From positions 868,001 to 932,000 of the forward strand of contig NZ_QXTG01000001.1 of the NCBI RefSeq assembly GCF_003581425.1: a stretch of DNA of 64,000 nt, written 5' to 3'. The stretch comes from Amnibacterium setariae. Its GTDB lineage: Bacteria > Actinomycetota > Actinomycetes > Actinomycetales > Microbacteriaceae. A program made the position numbers and the translations under genes. Shown in pieces: positions 15,833 to 24,463 of the stretch; positions within the stretch are counted from its first letter, which is position 1, and every line of letters starts with the position of its first letter. A model generated the notes under the pieces. That model saw nothing but the letters and a program-made list of their open reading frames with translations. It searched no databases and had not been told where the DNA came from.

Positions 15833-17134
15833 TCAGGCGACGGTCGTGCGGCCCGTCGCGGCGTCGAGCGCCTGGTCGAGGTCGGCGACGATGTCGTCCA
15901 GGTCCTCGATGCCGACGCTGATGCGCACGAGCCCCGCCTGCACGCCCGCGTCCTCCAGCTGCTGGTCGGTCAGCTGCGCGTGCGTGGTCGACGCGGGGTG
16001 GATGACGAGCGTCTTCGCGTCGCCGATGTTCGCGAGGTGGCTCGCCAGGTCGACGGACTCGATGAACGTGCGGCCCGCGTCGCGGCCGCCCTTCACGCCG
16101 AAGCCGAACACGCTGCCCGGCCCCTTCGGCAGGTACTTCCGCGCCCGCTCGAAGTGCGGGTGCGACGCCAGGCCCGCCCAGCTGACGTACTCGACGCGGT
16201 CGTCCGCCTCCAGCCACTCCGCCACGGCCCGCGCGTTGTCGACGTGCGCCTGCATGCGGAAGGGGAGGGTCTCGACGCCGAGCGACAGGAGGAACGCGGA
16301 GTGCGGCGCGAGCGCCGGGCCGGTGTCGCGCAGCTGCTCCGCGCGGAGCCGGGTGAGGAAGGCGTACTCGCCGAAGTTGCCGTGCCACTGCAGGCCGCCG
16401 TACGACGGCACGCTCTGCTCGAAGAGCGGGAAGCGCTCGCCGGACCAGTCGAAGCGGCCCGACTCGCTGACGACGCCGCCGAGCGTCGTGCCGTGGCCGC
16501 CGAGGAACTTCGTCGCGGAGTGCGTCACCATGTCCGCGCCCCACTCCATCGGCCGCGAGAGGTACGGCGTCGCGACGGTGGCGTCGATCATCAGCGGCAC
16601 GCCCGCCGCGTGCGCGACGTCGGCGAGGCCCTCGACGTCGGCCACGGTGCCGGAGGGGTTCGCGACGCTCTCCGCGAAGACCACCTTCGTGCGGTCGGTG
16701 ATCGCCGCCGCATAGGCCTCCGCGTCGCTCGACTGCACGAACGTCGTCTCCACGCCGAAGCGGCGCAGCGACACGTCGAGCTGCGTGAGGGAGCCGCCGT
16801 AGAGGTTGGCGGAGGCGACGACGTGGTCGCCCTGGCCGACGAGGCTCGCGAAGGTGATGTACTGCGCGCCCAGCCCGGACGCGGTGGCCACCGAGCCGAG
16901 GGCGCCCTCGAGGCTCGCGATGCGCTCCTCGAACGCGGCGACCGTCGGGTTCGCGAGGCGGCTGTAGATGTTCCCGTACTTCTGCAGCGCGAAACGGGCG
17001 GCCGCGTCGTCGGTGTCGTCGAAGACGAACGCGCTCGTCTGGTAGATCGGCAGCGCCCGAGCGCCGGTCGTCGCGTCCGGGATGTTCCCCGCGTGGATCG
17101 CCCTGGTTCGGAACCCGTACTCGCGGTCGGCCAT
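15833..17134 (-). CDS. metY: O-acetylhomoserine sulfhydrylase (aminocarboxypropyltransferase)
   Basis: A 433-aa PLP enzyme that makes homocysteine from O-acetylhomoserine and sulfide, feeding methionine synthesis. PLP binds Lys209 in THSATKFLGGHGT; YGNIYSRLANPT near 53-64 and DATVATPYLSRP near 184-195 are standard for the Cys/Met metabolism PLP family. Length about 430 and the insert around FEQSVPSYGGLQWH distinguish MetY from cystathionine gamma-synthase. In many actinobacteria metX follows metY; here it is absent and the next gene is a sugar porter. The ATG at 17132-17134 is used. Confidence 0.95.
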   Translation of the reverse strand: MADREYGFRTRAIHAGNIPDATTGARALPIYQTSAFVFDDTDDAAARFALQKYGNIYSRLANPTVAAFEERIASLEGALGSVATASGLGAQYITFASLVGQGDHVVASANLYGGSLTQLDVSLRRFGVETTFVQSSDAEAYAAAITDRTKVVFAESVANPSGTVADVEGLADVAHAAGVPLMIDATVATPYLSRPMEWGADMVTHSATKFLGGHGTTLGGVVSESGRFDWSGERFPLFEQSVPSYGGLQWHGNFGEYAFLTRLRAEQLRDTGPALAPHSAFLLSLGVETLPFRMQAHVDNARAVAEWLEADDRVEYVSWAGLASHPHFERARKYLPKGPGSVFGFGVKGGRDAGRTFIESVDLASHLANIGDAKTLVIHPASTTHAQLTDQQLEDAGVQAGLVRISVGIEDLDDIVADLDQALDAATGRTTVA

Positions 17135-17166
17135 GCGTTCGACGCTACCGGCGCCCGGATGCGGGC

Positions 17167-17205
17167 GATCCCCGCCGCGTCACCGGGAGGAACGCGACGG
17201 GGATC
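17167..17205 (-). terminator. Hairpin after MT0933-like gene
   Basis: GATCCCCGCCGC pairs with GCGACGGGGATC (one mismatch) around a 15-base loop, 12 bases past the stop codon of the leftward small gene and before metY. Confidence 0.5.
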
Positions 17206-17217
17206 GAGAGGTCCGGC

Positions 17218-17391
17218 TCAGCTGCCGAGCTTCGTGTCGGCCGTCTGCTCCGCCTTGTCGATCTGGTCGCCGTGCTTCCCGCCGGTGGCCTTGTCCGCCG
17301 CGTCGCCGGCCTTGTCGAGGGCGCTGTCGCTGGCCTGCTCGCCCTTGTCCGAGCTCAGGAAGTCCTTCGCCTTGTCTCCGATGCCGCTCAT
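17218..17391 (-). CDS. MT0933-like small antitoxin-family protein (PF14013 type)
   Basis: A 57-residue, highly charged, helical protein. The layout GDKAKDFL at the start, then DKAGDAADKATGGKHGDQIDKAE matches the actinobacterial family annotated as antitoxin after Mycobacterium MT0933, with its core DKAGD-x-x-D-x-x-TGGK. No toxin gene is adjacent (metY downstream, SnoaL-like gene divergent), so an antitoxin role is doubtful here; many homologues are solitary and may be stress proteins. GGAG stands about 7 bases before the ATG. A longer upstream frame is rejected. Confidence 0.75.
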   Translation of the reverse strand: MSGIGDKAKDFLSSDKGEQASDSALDKAGDAADKATGGKHGDQIDKAEQTADTKLGS

Positions 17392-17564
17392 GCGGTGCTC
17401 CGTCCCTCCGCGCCCAACGGCGCGGTCGGCCAGAGTCTGCGCGGCCGGGGTGGGCGCCTCCTCCCCGGCGCCCGACCGTCCGCTGCACACGCGGCGCGTC
17501 CTCCCTTGACGCACCACCGGCGGTGCCGTTGGATCGGTGACACTTCACGGACTGAGGAGGGCGC

Positions 17565-17915
17565 ATGGCGACCACGGCCGAGCTGCTGGCGGCGAACCTG
17601 CACGGGGTCTTCGGGGAGCGGGACGCCGACCGGCGTCGCGCGACGGCGGACGCGATCTACACGGACGACGTGCGGTTCGTCGACCCGGAGGAGACGGTGG
17701 TCGGCGTCGACGCCGTGGTGGCGAAGGCGGCCGGGCTGCTCGACGGCGCGCCCGGCTTCGTCTTCACCGACGACGGCCCCGCGTACTCGGCGGGGGAGCG
17801 GGCCGCGCTCGCGTGGCGGTTCGGGCCAGCCGGCGCGGAGCCCGTGGCGCGCGGCATCGACGTGCTCACGGTCGTCGACGGCCGGATCGCCGAGGTGCTG
17901 ACCCTGCTCGCCTGA
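17565..17915 (+). CDS. SnoaL-like/NTF2-fold protein
   Basis: A 116-aa protein with a cone-shaped NTF2-like fold predicted from AELLAANLHGVFGE, then RRRATADAIYTDDVRFVDPEE, typical of nuclear transport factor 2/SnoaL-like proteins. The family includes isomerases, cyclases and ligand-binding proteins, so the role is open. GAGGAGG lies 5 bases before the ATG. It is divergent from the MT0933-like gene and convergent with the MarR gene. Confidence 0.8.
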   Translation: MATTAELLAANLHGVFGERDADRRRATADAIYTDDVRFVDPEETVVGVDAVVAKAAGLLDGAPGFVFTDDGPAYSAGERAALAWRFGPAGAEPVARGIDVLTVVDGRIAEVLTLLA

Positions 17916-17936
17916 CCGTCAGCGGCGGCCCGGCGC

Positions 17937-18449
17937 TCAGGGGTGGTCGCTCGGGCGCGGCAGCGAGCCGTGCTCGATGAGCGAGTCGTAGACGCGGTCG
18001 AGCGCGTCGTGCAGCCGCCCGAGGTCCTCGCGCGGGAGCGCGTCGAGCACCGCGGCGCGCACGAACGCGACGTGGCCGGGCGTCGCCTCGGCGAGCACGC
18101 GGCGCCCCTCCGCCGTCAGGGCGACCTCGGACCCGCGGTGGTCGTCCTCGGACCGGTCCGTCGCGACGAGGCCGCGCGCCCGCATCCGGGCGAGGTGGTG
18201 CGACAGCCGGCTCCGCTCCCAGCCGATGCGCACCGCGAGGTCGCCGACGCGCAGCCGCCCGTCGCCCTCGCTGGTCAGCGCGACGAGCACGTCGTAGTCC
18301 GCCATCGAGATCCCGGAGGCGGTGCGCAGCTGCCGGTTCATCTCGTGGCGGACCCGCAGCAGGACCTTCATGTACGAGTACCAGAACGCGGTCTCGTCCT
18401 CGTCGAGCAGCGAGAACGGCGACGCGGGGTCGAACGGCGGGGCGGGCAC
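17937..18449 (-). CDS. MarR family transcriptional regulator
   Basis: A winged-helix regulator of about 170 aa. SMADYDVLVALTSEGDGRLRV, then IGWERSRLSHHLARMRARGLV and the wing RSEDDHRGSEVALTAEG give the MarR core. The GTG at 18447-18449 follows GGAGG by 5 bases and is used here. Another GTG at 18468-18470 would overlap the hydrolase stop codon as GTGA and adds 7 residues. Either way the gene is coupled to the isochorismatase-family gene, which it may control. Ligand unknown. Confidence 0.88.
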   Translation of the reverse strand: MPAPPFDPASPFSLLDEDETAFWYSYMKVLLRVRHEMNRQLRTASGISMADYDVLVALTSEGDGRLRVGDLAVRIGWERSRLSHHLARMRARGLVATDRSEDDHRGSEVALTAEGRRVLAEATPGHVAFVRAAVLDALPREDLGRLHDALDRVYDSLIEHGSLPRPSDHP

Positions 18450-18466
18450 GCCCTCCTCCCGGCCCG

Positions 18467-19090
18467 TCACGCCCTCGCGGGCTCGGTGGCGGCCCAGAGG
18501 TCGGGACCGGGCAGCGGCGCGCCGTCGATCGCGGCCGCCACCCAGGCGTCCGTCGGCACGACCGCGGCGAAGCCCGACGCGAGCACGAGCAGGCTCCGCT
18601 CGTGCACCTCGCGCGCGGTCATCGCGCCGGCCGGGGTCGTGAGCGGCAGGGTGCCGGTCGCGTCCGACAGCACCTCGACGGCGAGGCCGAGGTCCGCCGC
18701 GTCGCGCGCCGTCGATTCGTCGCAGTGCTGCGTCATGAAGCCGGCGATCGCGAGCGTGTCGACGTCGCGCGCGGCGAGCCACTCCGCGAGGCGGGTGCCG
18801 CCGAAGCACGACACCTGCTGCTTGACGAGCAGCAGGTCGTGCGCCGCGTCGGCGACCACGTCGTGCAGCTCGGCGCCGCGTGAGCCCTCCGCGAAGACGG
18901 GGGAGTCCGCCGCGTCGACGTGCCGCACGAGGACCACCGGCACCTCCGCGGCGTGCGCGGCCTCCACGGCGGCCTTGATGTTCGGGAGGCTCTCCTCGAG
19001 CGGCGGGTGCGCGATCGGCAGGGCGCCGTCCACGTACTCGCGCTGCACGTCGATCACGATCAGCGCCCTGCGGGGCCCGGAGTCGGTCAT
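18467..19090 (-). CDS. Isochorismatase-family cysteine hydrolase
   Basis: A 207-aa alpha/beta hydrolase of the isochorismatase-like superfamily. The Asp in LIVIDVQREY, Lys in LLVKQQVSCF and catalytic Cys in GFMTQHCDESTARDA form the triad of nicotinamidase-type enzymes. Substrates in the family are amides or isochorismate; none can be assigned. It is the first gene of a pair with the MarR regulator. The ATG is at 19088-19090. Confidence 0.9.
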   Translation of the reverse strand: MTDSGPRRALIVIDVQREYVDGALPIAHPPLEESLPNIKAAVEAAHAAEVPVVLVRHVDAADSPVFAEGSRGAELHDVVADAAHDLLLVKQQVSCFGGTRLAEWLAARDVDTLAIAGFMTQHCDESTARDAADLGLAVEVLSDATGTLPLTTPAGAMTAREVHERSLLVLASGFAAVVPTDAWVAAAIDGAPLPGPDLWAATEPARA

Positions 19091-19106
19091 GCCGCGACGG
19101 TAGCCC

Positions 19107-20069
19107 TCAGTCGATGGACAGCAGCACCCGGCCGTGCACGGCCGGGTCCATGACGGCGTCGTGCGCCTCGGCGATCCGATCCAGGGGGAGCACGGCGGCG
19201 ACGGGCGCCTCGAGCGCCCCGGCGGCGGCTGCGGCGGAGAGGTCGGCCGCGGCCTGCGCCTTCGCCGCCTCCGGGAAGTCGTCGCTGCCGAGCAGCCGGA
19301 TCGTCGTGTTCTGGAAGAGCATCGGCCAGAAGGGCAGGCCCGGCCGGTCGTCGTGCGTGGCGTAGGCGGCGATCACGCCGAGGTTGCGGATCACGGCGGC
19401 GTCGAGGTCGGCATTGGCGTCGAGCGCGACCTCCACGATCCGGTCGACGCCGCCGGGCGCGAGGCGGAGGACGGCGGCGGCCGGGTCGTCGTCGAGCGCG
19501 ACGAGGGACGAGACGCCCCGCACCGCGGCGGACGTCGCCGTGCGCACCGTGCCGATCACGGTGGCGCCGCCCCACGCGGCGAGCTGGGCGGCGAGGGAGG
19601 AGACTGCGCCGCGCACGCCGTGGACGAGCACCGTCGAGCCCGACACGGGGCCGTCGCCGAAGACCGCGCGGTGCGCCGTGATGCCGGGGATGCCGAGGGC
19701 GGCGCCGAGGTCGTCGGACACGCCGTCCGGCAGGTCGACCGCGAGCGGCTCGGGGACCACGACGTACTCCGCCGCCGTGCCGAGCTGCCGGTACGACTGC
19801 GCGCCGTGCACCCAGACCCGGCGCCCGATCCGGGCCGCGTCTGCGCCGGGACCGACGGCGTCGATCACGCCGACGCCATCGCTGTGCGGGACGACCCGCG
19901 GGTACGCCATCCCGCTGTACTCGCCGGTGCGCTTCTTGACGTCGCCCGGGTTGATCCCGGACCGGGTCACGCGCACCCGCACCTCGCCCTCTCCGGGCTC
20001 CGGGTCGGGCAGCTCGCCCACCTGCAGCACAGACGAGGGGCCCTGCGTGTCGTACCAGGCTGCGCGCAC
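19107..20069 (-). CDS. Quinone oxidoreductase-like MDR family dehydrogenase
   Basis: A roughly 320-aa medium-chain reductase without structural zinc cysteines. The GroES-like N-terminal domain has RVTRSGINPGDVKKRTGEY, the NADPH domain starts with VLVHGVRGAVSSLAAQLA. This is the NADPH:quinone reductase/zeta-crystallin group. The GTG at 20067-20069 gives the expected VRAAWYD start; a GTG 9 bases upstream is possible. It is 16 bases from the hydrolase start on the same strand. In the nucleotide loop the usual GxGGxG reads GVRGAV, slightly atypical. Substrate unknown. Confidence 0.88.
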   Translation of the reverse strand: MRAAWYDTQGPSSVLQVGELPDPEPGEGEVRVRVTRSGINPGDVKKRTGEYSGMAYPRVVPHSDGVGVIDAVGPGADAARIGRRVWVHGAQSYRQLGTAAEYVVVPEPLAVDLPDGVSDDLGAALGIPGITAHRAVFGDGPVSGSTVLVHGVRGAVSSLAAQLAAWGGATVIGTVRTATSAAVRGVSSLVALDDDPAAAVLRLAPGGVDRIVEVALDANADLDAAVIRNLGVIAAYATHDDRPGLPFWPMLFQNTTIRLLGSDDFPEAAKAQAAADLSAAAAAGALEAPVAAVLPLDRIAEAHDAVMDPAVHGRVLLSID

Positions 20070-20309
20070 GTCGCCCACTGTGCCACCGCCGTCGGACGGC
20101 GGCGCTCGGAAGCCCGGGAACCGGCCCCTGACCTGGGCGGGCGCCCCCGGCTGGTACCCTGGGAACGCGCCCGAGACGGGCGTGGGCGTCGAAGCGCACC
20201 CGACCTCCCGCATCCAGCGGTCGAGACGGTGTCGCACGCGGCGCGTTCAGGTGCACAGTCCGCACCGCCGCCGCGGCCAGAACGCCGCATCGAATCAGAG
20301 AGAACCCCT
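20070..20309. other. Divergent intergenic region before DEAD-box gene
   Basis: 240 bases between the quinone reductase and helicase genes, the longest gap in the window. I see no gene, but a TACCCT hexamer at 20155-20160 could serve as a -10, giving a leader of about 145 bases for the helicase. Long structured leaders are common for DEAD-box genes. No consensus -35 is visible. Confidence 0.35.
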
Positions 20310-21920
20310 GTGCCCGCTTCCTTCGCCGATCTCGGCGTGCCCGCATCCCTGCTCCCGGCCCTCGACGGCCTCGGGATCGCGGAGCCCTTCCCCATTCAGA
20401 CCGCCACGCTGCCCGACAGCCTCGCCGGCCGCGACGTGCTCGGCCGCGGCCGCACCGGCAGCGGCAAGACGCTCGCCTTCGCGCTGCCGCTCGTCGCCCG
20501 CCTGCAGGGCGGCCAGCGCCGCTCCGGCCGGCCCCGCGGCCTCGTGCTCGCACCGACCCGCGAGCTCGCCACGCAGATCGCGGCGACCGTGCAGCCGATC
20601 GCGGCCGCGGCGGGCATGACCGTGACGACCGTCTTCGGCGGCGTCTCGCAGAACCCGCAGGTCGCGGCGCTCCGGGCCGGCGTCGACATCCTGGTCGCCT
20701 GCCCCGGCCGGCTCGAGGACCTGCTGAAGCAGCGCGCCCTGACGCTCGACGGCATCGAGATCACCGTGCTCGACGAGGCCGACCACATGGCCGACATGGG
20801 CTTCCTGCCGGGCGTCACCCGCCTGCTCGCCGCGACGCCGCAGGGCGGCCAGCGGCTGCTGTTCTCCGCGACGCTCGACAACGGCGTGGACAAGCTGGTC
20901 AAGCGCTTCCTCTCGAACCCGGTCACGCACTCCGTGGACGACGGCCGCCCCGCGGTCGAGACGATGGAGCACGCCGTGCTCGAGGTCGCCGACGCCGACG
21001 GCAAGCGCCTCGTGATGGAGGCGCTCGCCGGAGGCACCGACCGCCGCATCCTGTTCGTGCGGACGAAGCACGTCGCGAAGCGGATCGCGAAGCAGCTGAC
21101 CGCCGCGGGCATCCCCGCCGCGGACCTGCAGGGCAACCTCTCGCAGAACGCGCGCGAGCGGAACCTCGCCGCGTTCTCCTCCGGCGCCATCAAGGTGCTC
21201 GTCGCGACCGACGTCGCGGCCCGCGGCGTGCACGTCGACGACGTGGCGCTCGTGATCCACGTCGACCCGCCCACCGAGCACAAGGCGTACCTGCACCGCT
21301 CCGGCCGCACCGCGCGCGCCGGCGCCGCGGGCACCGTCGTGACGCTCGTCCTGCCGGAGCAGCGTCGGGACGTCGCGCAGCTGCTCCGCGCGGCCGGCAT
21401 CGCCGCGAAGCCGGTCCAGGTGACGGCGCAGTCCGACGCGGTCCGCGACCTCGTCGGCGAGGTCGCGCCGAAGGTCGCGCCCGCTCCCGTCGTCGTGCAG
21501 CAGCAGGCGCCGGCCCGCCCGAAGGCGGACCGGCCCGCCGGGCAGCAGCGCGCCGGCGGCCAGCAGCAGCGCCGCACCCGCGGCGAGGGCGTCGAGCGCA
21601 CCGGCGCCCCGGCAGCCGGCGGCGGCCGCCGCCGCGGCTCCGGCGAGGGCCAGGGCGAGCGGCGCGACCGGTCGGAGCGGTCGGGCCAGGCGGGCCGGTC
21701 CGGGCAGAGCGGCGAGCGCCGTCGCGGCGGCGAGGGCCGTCCGGCCGCCGGTGGCGGCCGCCGCGACGAGCCCCGCGGCGCCGCTCCCGTGCGCTACTCC
21801 ACCTCCTCCGGCTCCACGCCGCGCGCGGCCTGGGCCCAGTTCAGCGACGCCGCCCCGGCGGAGCGGCGCGGCAGCCGCCGCGCGGGCCGTCCGGCCGGCC
21901 GCCCCGAAGGCGGTCGCTGA
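20310..21920 (+). CDS. DEAD-box ATP-dependent RNA helicase
   Basis: A 536-aa RNA helicase with all core motifs: Q motif PFPIQ, Walker A GRTGSGKT (47-54), PTRELA, PGR, DEAD in VLDEADHMADMGF, SAT, DVAARGVHV and HRSGRTARAG. The last 160 residues are a low-complexity, Arg/Gly/Gln-rich basic tail that likely binds RNA. It would unwind structured RNA in ribosome assembly, decay or cold adaptation. The GTG at 20310 is chosen by homology (starting near SFADLGVPASLL); the frame is open much further upstream and is not meaningful there. A hairpin follows the stop. Confidence 0.93.
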   Translation: MPASFADLGVPASLLPALDGLGIAEPFPIQTATLPDSLAGRDVLGRGRTGSGKTLAFALPLVARLQGGQRRSGRPRGLVLAPTRELATQIAATVQPIAAAAGMTVTTVFGGVSQNPQVAALRAGVDILVACPGRLEDLLKQRALTLDGIEITVLDEADHMADMGFLPGVTRLLAATPQGGQRLLFSATLDNGVDKLVKRFLSNPVTHSVDDGRPAVETMEHAVLEVADADGKRLVMEALAGGTDRRILFVRTKHVAKRIAKQLTAAGIPAADLQGNLSQNARERNLAAFSSGAIKVLVATDVAARGVHVDDVALVIHVDPPTEHKAYLHRSGRTARAGAAGTVVTLVLPEQRRDVAQLLRAAGIAAKPVQVTAQSDAVRDLVGEVAPKVAPAPVVVQQQAPARPKADRPAGQQRAGGQQQRRTRGEGVERTGAPAAGGGRRRGSGEGQGERRDRSERSGQAGRSGQSGERRRGGEGRPAAGGGRRDEPRGAAPVRYSTSSGSTPRAAWAQFSDAAPAERRGSRRAGRPAGRPEGGR

Positions 21921-21932
21921 CCCCACTGCGAT

Positions 21933-21962
21933 GCGTGCACCGGAATAGAACCCGGTGCACGC
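21933..21962 (+). terminator. Hairpin between helicase and ohr
   Basis: GCGTGCACCGG and CCGGTGCACGC form a perfect 11-bp stem with an 8-base loop (aatagaac), followed by GTCTT. It is 12 bases after the helicase stop and 15 bases before the ohr ATG, so it could instead be an operator or leader structure for ohr. Confidence 0.6.
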
Positions 21963-21976
21963 GTCTTGGTGGTGGC

Positions 21977-22399
21977 ATGGCAACGATCTATACGGCCGAG
22001 GCGCTCTCCACGGGCGCCGGGCGAAACGGGCACGTCCGCTCCTCCGAGGGCATCCTCGACCTCGACATGGCGGCGCCGAAGGAGATGGGCGGCTCCGGCG
22101 CGGGCGCGAACCCCGAGCTGCTGTTCGCGGCCGGCTACGCGGCCTGCTTCCACTCCGCCCTCCAGGGCGTCGCGCGCAGCCGGAAGGTGTCGCTCGGCGA
22201 CTCGAGCGTCGGCGCGCGCGTCGGCATCGGCCCGAACGACGCGGGCGGCTACGCGCTGACCGTGCACCTCGAGGTCGTGATCCCGGACCTGCCGCACGAC
22301 CAGGCCCAGGAGCTCGCCGACGCGGCGCACCAGGTGTGCCCGTACTCGAACGCGACGCGCGGCAACATCGAGGTGACGGTCGCCGTCTCCGACGACTGA
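21977..22399 (+). CDS. ohr: Organic hydroperoxide reductase Ohr
   Basis: A 140-aa OsmC-superfamily peroxidase that reduces organic hydroperoxides with thiols, usually lipoylated partners. The peroxidatic Cys57 in AGYAACFHSAL and resolving Cys121 in HQVCPYSNATRGN are both present; the NATRGN ending is typical of Ohr rather than OsmC. The ATG at 21977 gives the family-standard MxxxYTAEA start. No OhrR-type MarR gene adjoins it. Confidence 0.95.
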   Translation: MATIYTAEALSTGAGRNGHVRSSEGILDLDMAAPKEMGGSGAGANPELLFAAGYAACFHSALQGVARSRKVSLGDSSVGARVGIGPNDAGGYALTVHLEVVIPDLPHDQAQELADAAHQVCPYSNATRGNIEVTVAVSDD

Positions 22400-22411
22400 C
22401 CCGACGCGGGG

Positions 22412-23638
22412 CTAGCGACCCGCGAGGTACGCGTCCGCGGCGCGGCGGCCCGACACCAGGGCGCCCTGCTGCGACGGGGTGTCCCGGTGGTCGCCGGCGA
22501 CGTACAGCCCCTCCGTGAGCCGGACCGGCTTGCGGAGGGGGCTGCCGCCCGGCAGCGCGGGCAGCGCCGCGGGCACGCGGGTGACCGCGACCTCCTCCCA
22601 ACCGGTCGTGCCGACGCCCCAGATCCGCGCGAGCGTCGACCGCAGCAGCCGGTCCGGGATCGGCTCCGGCGCGAGCATCGACGACGCGACGAGGGCGCGG
22701 CGGTCGGGGGAGTAGGCGGGGGCGGCGTTCGACATCACGACGCTGTTCGCGACGGGGCCGCGCTCGGTGTCGAGCGCGATGGCAGGACGCCGCGTCGGCG
22801 GCGCGGGCACCGCGTGCCACACCGTCGTCACGGCGTGCATCACGGGGACGCGGAGGTCGAGCAGCCCGGCCGCGGTCACCGGGTCGGCGGCGACGATCAC
22901 CGCCTCCGCGCGACGGGTGCCCTCGCCGGCGACGTCGACCTCCCCGGGGCGCACCGCCTCCACGCGCCGGCCGTACTCGATCGCGCCCGCGGGCAGCCGC
23001 GCCGCGAGGCCGTCGGAGAGCGCGCCCATCCCGTGGGCCGGCACCCCGACGCGGCCGAGCGCGAAGCAGCGGAGCACGAACCCGGCGAAGCGGTTCGAGG
23101 TCGTGAGGTCCCGCTCGAGCAGCACGCCCTGCAGGAACGGGCGGAGGAAGTGCTCGACCGGGGCGCCGCGCACGCCGTGCCGGGCGAGCGCCTCCCGCAG
23201 CTCCACGTCGCGGCCCCGCCGCAGCCGCCCCGTCGGCGTGACCACGACGCCGGCGAGGTACGCGCCGAGCGCCGCCCGCTGCACGGCGGTGCCGAGCGGC
23301 GCGGTGACGAGCCCCGGCGCGCCCGCGGGCGCGGAGCGCGGGTCCGCGACGAGGTGCAGGCCGTCGGCGTCGCGGAGGAGCGCACCGCGGACGAACGCGC
23401 CGAGGTCGAGCCCGGCCGGCAGCCCGATCCGCTGCAGCTCCGGGTACGCGGTGAGCAGCACCTGGAACCCGCGGTCGACCGTGAACCCGTCGATCCGGTC
23501 GGAGCGCACGCGGCCTCCGGGTGCGTCGGAGGCCTCCAGCACCCGGACCGAGCGACCGGCGGCGGTCAGGCGCAGCGCCGCGGCGAGCCCCGCGAGACCC
23601 GCCCCGACGACGAGGACGTCCGCGTCGCGCGCGGTCAC
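22412..23638 (-). CDS. FAD-dependent amine oxidase/phytoene desaturase-like oxidoreductase
   Basis: A 408-aa flavoprotein. The N-terminal dinucleotide motif VVGAGLAGLAAAL is followed by EASDAPGGRVRSD, and the C-terminus has GLYVAGDHRDTPSQQGALVSGR, the FAD-binding ending of NAD(P)/FAD amine-oxidase and desaturase relatives. Substrate is unknown. The GTG at 23636-23638 overlaps the stop codon of the small NTF2-like gene (GTGA), so the two are translated together and may act on one pathway. Confidence 0.88.
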   Translation of the reverse strand: MTARDADVLVVGAGLAGLAAALRLTAAGRSVRVLEASDAPGGRVRSDRIDGFTVDRGFQVLLTAYPELQRIGLPAGLDLGAFVRGALLRDADGLHLVADPRSAPAGAPGLVTAPLGTAVQRAALGAYLAGVVVTPTGRLRRGRDVELREALARHGVRGAPVEHFLRPFLQGVLLERDLTTSNRFAGFVLRCFALGRVGVPAHGMGALSDGLAARLPAGAIEYGRRVEAVRPGEVDVAGEGTRRAEAVIVAADPVTAAGLLDLRVPVMHAVTTVWHAVPAPPTRRPAIALDTERGPVANSVVMSNAAPAYSPDRRALVASSMLAPEPIPDRLLRSTLARIWGVGTTGWEEVAVTRVPAALPALPGGSPLRKPVRLTEGLYVAGDHRDTPSQQGALVSGRRAADAYLAGR

Positions 23639-23976
23639 GGCGCGATGACGAGCCGCGACACCCGGTCGCCGCGCAGCGTGAACTCGAGGTCGCTCGTGCC
23701 GTTGTAGCCGTCGCCGGAGACGACGACCGTCGCGACGAACTGCTGGTCGCCGACGCCGGGCTTCACGGCGAGCAGCTCGAAGCGCGCCCGCTTGCCGATG
23801 TTGTCGGTGCGGTCCCAGTCCGCGATCTCCTCGTGGCCGCGGTACTCCCGCCCCCAGTCGGACAGGAACGCGTCCTCGGTGAACGCGGCGACGAAGGCGG
23901 CCGAGTCGCCCGCGTTGGTCGCGTCCACGAACGCCTGGATCGCGATCGGCACATCGCTCGAGAGGCTCATGCTCAT
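23635..23976 (-). CDS. NTF2-like/SnoaL-type protein
   Basis: A 113-aa protein whose N-terminus AIQAFVDATNAGDSAAFVAAF followed by DAFLSDWGREYRGHEEIADW is typical of NTF2-like folds, with a beta-rich second half ending DLEFTLRGDRVSRLVI. Two ATG codons are possible (MSMS); the first is given. It is the first gene of a coupled pair with the FAD oxidoreductase. Role unknown; it may bind or isomerise the oxidoreductase's product. Confidence 0.85.
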   Translation of the reverse strand: MSMSLSSDVPIAIQAFVDATNAGDSAAFVAAFTEDAFLSDWGREYRGHEEIADWDRTDNIGKRARFELLAVKPGVGDQQFVATVVVSGDGYNGTSDLEFTLRGDRVSRLVIAP

Positions 23977-24010
23977 GGCGTCATCCTGGCCCCGCGCGGT
24001 GTGCGCCGCC

Positions 24011-24463
24011 TCAGCCCGCCTCCGACGTCGCCCGCTCCGCGCGCTCGCGCGGGGAGAGCGGCGTCCAGCCGAACCAGCCGCCGTCGACCCGCACCACGGC
24101 CCAGTTGCCGCAGCGCTCGACGGTGTCGGGCACCTTCGAGGGCGCCCAGTCCTCGCCGAACGAGTCGAGCGAGTGCCGGGGGACCGTCGTGCAGTCGTCC
24201 GGGAGCGCGCTCCGCGTGGTCGCCCGGACGGAGGCGGGCGTCTCGTCCGCGGGGCCGTTCGTCGCCGCGACGTAGCGGATCCGCTTCGCGTCGGCCGGGA
24301 CCCAGTCGGGCTGCGACGCCGGCGTGTGCCAGGCGTGCTCGAGCGCGTCCCGGGAGTCCGCGGTGCCGCTCGTCTGCTTCTGCAGCAGGTCCTGGACGCC
24401 GCAGCCCGTCAGGAGGAGGGGCAGCAGCACCACCAGGCCGAGGGCGGGTGCGATGCGGCGCAT
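24011..24463 (-). CDS. Lipoprotein, coupled to ABC exporter
   Basis: A 150-aa secreted lipoprotein: MRR, a hydrophobic core and lipobox LLLTGC with lipidated Cys21. Two further Cys residues in the mature part (DDCTTV and ERCGNW) could form a disulfide. No known domain is recognised. Its start overlaps the permease stop (TGATG), so it is the last gene of the ABC operon and may be its extracytoplasmic partner. A GTG one codon upstream is an alternative start. Confidence 0.8.
   Translation of the reverse strand: MRRIAPALGLVVLLPLLLTGCGVQDLLQKQTSGTADSRDALEHAWHTPASQPDWVPADAKRIRYVAATNGPADETPASVRATTRSALPDDCTTVPRHSLDSFGEDWAPSKVPDTVERCGNWAVVRVDGGWFGWTPLSPRERAERATSEAG

Noticed and set aside
13262-17509. 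1415-codon plus-strand open frame
   Set aside because: It is antisense to two MFS transporters and metY and has the Arg/Glu/Asp-rich composition of complementary-frame reading in GC-rich DNA.
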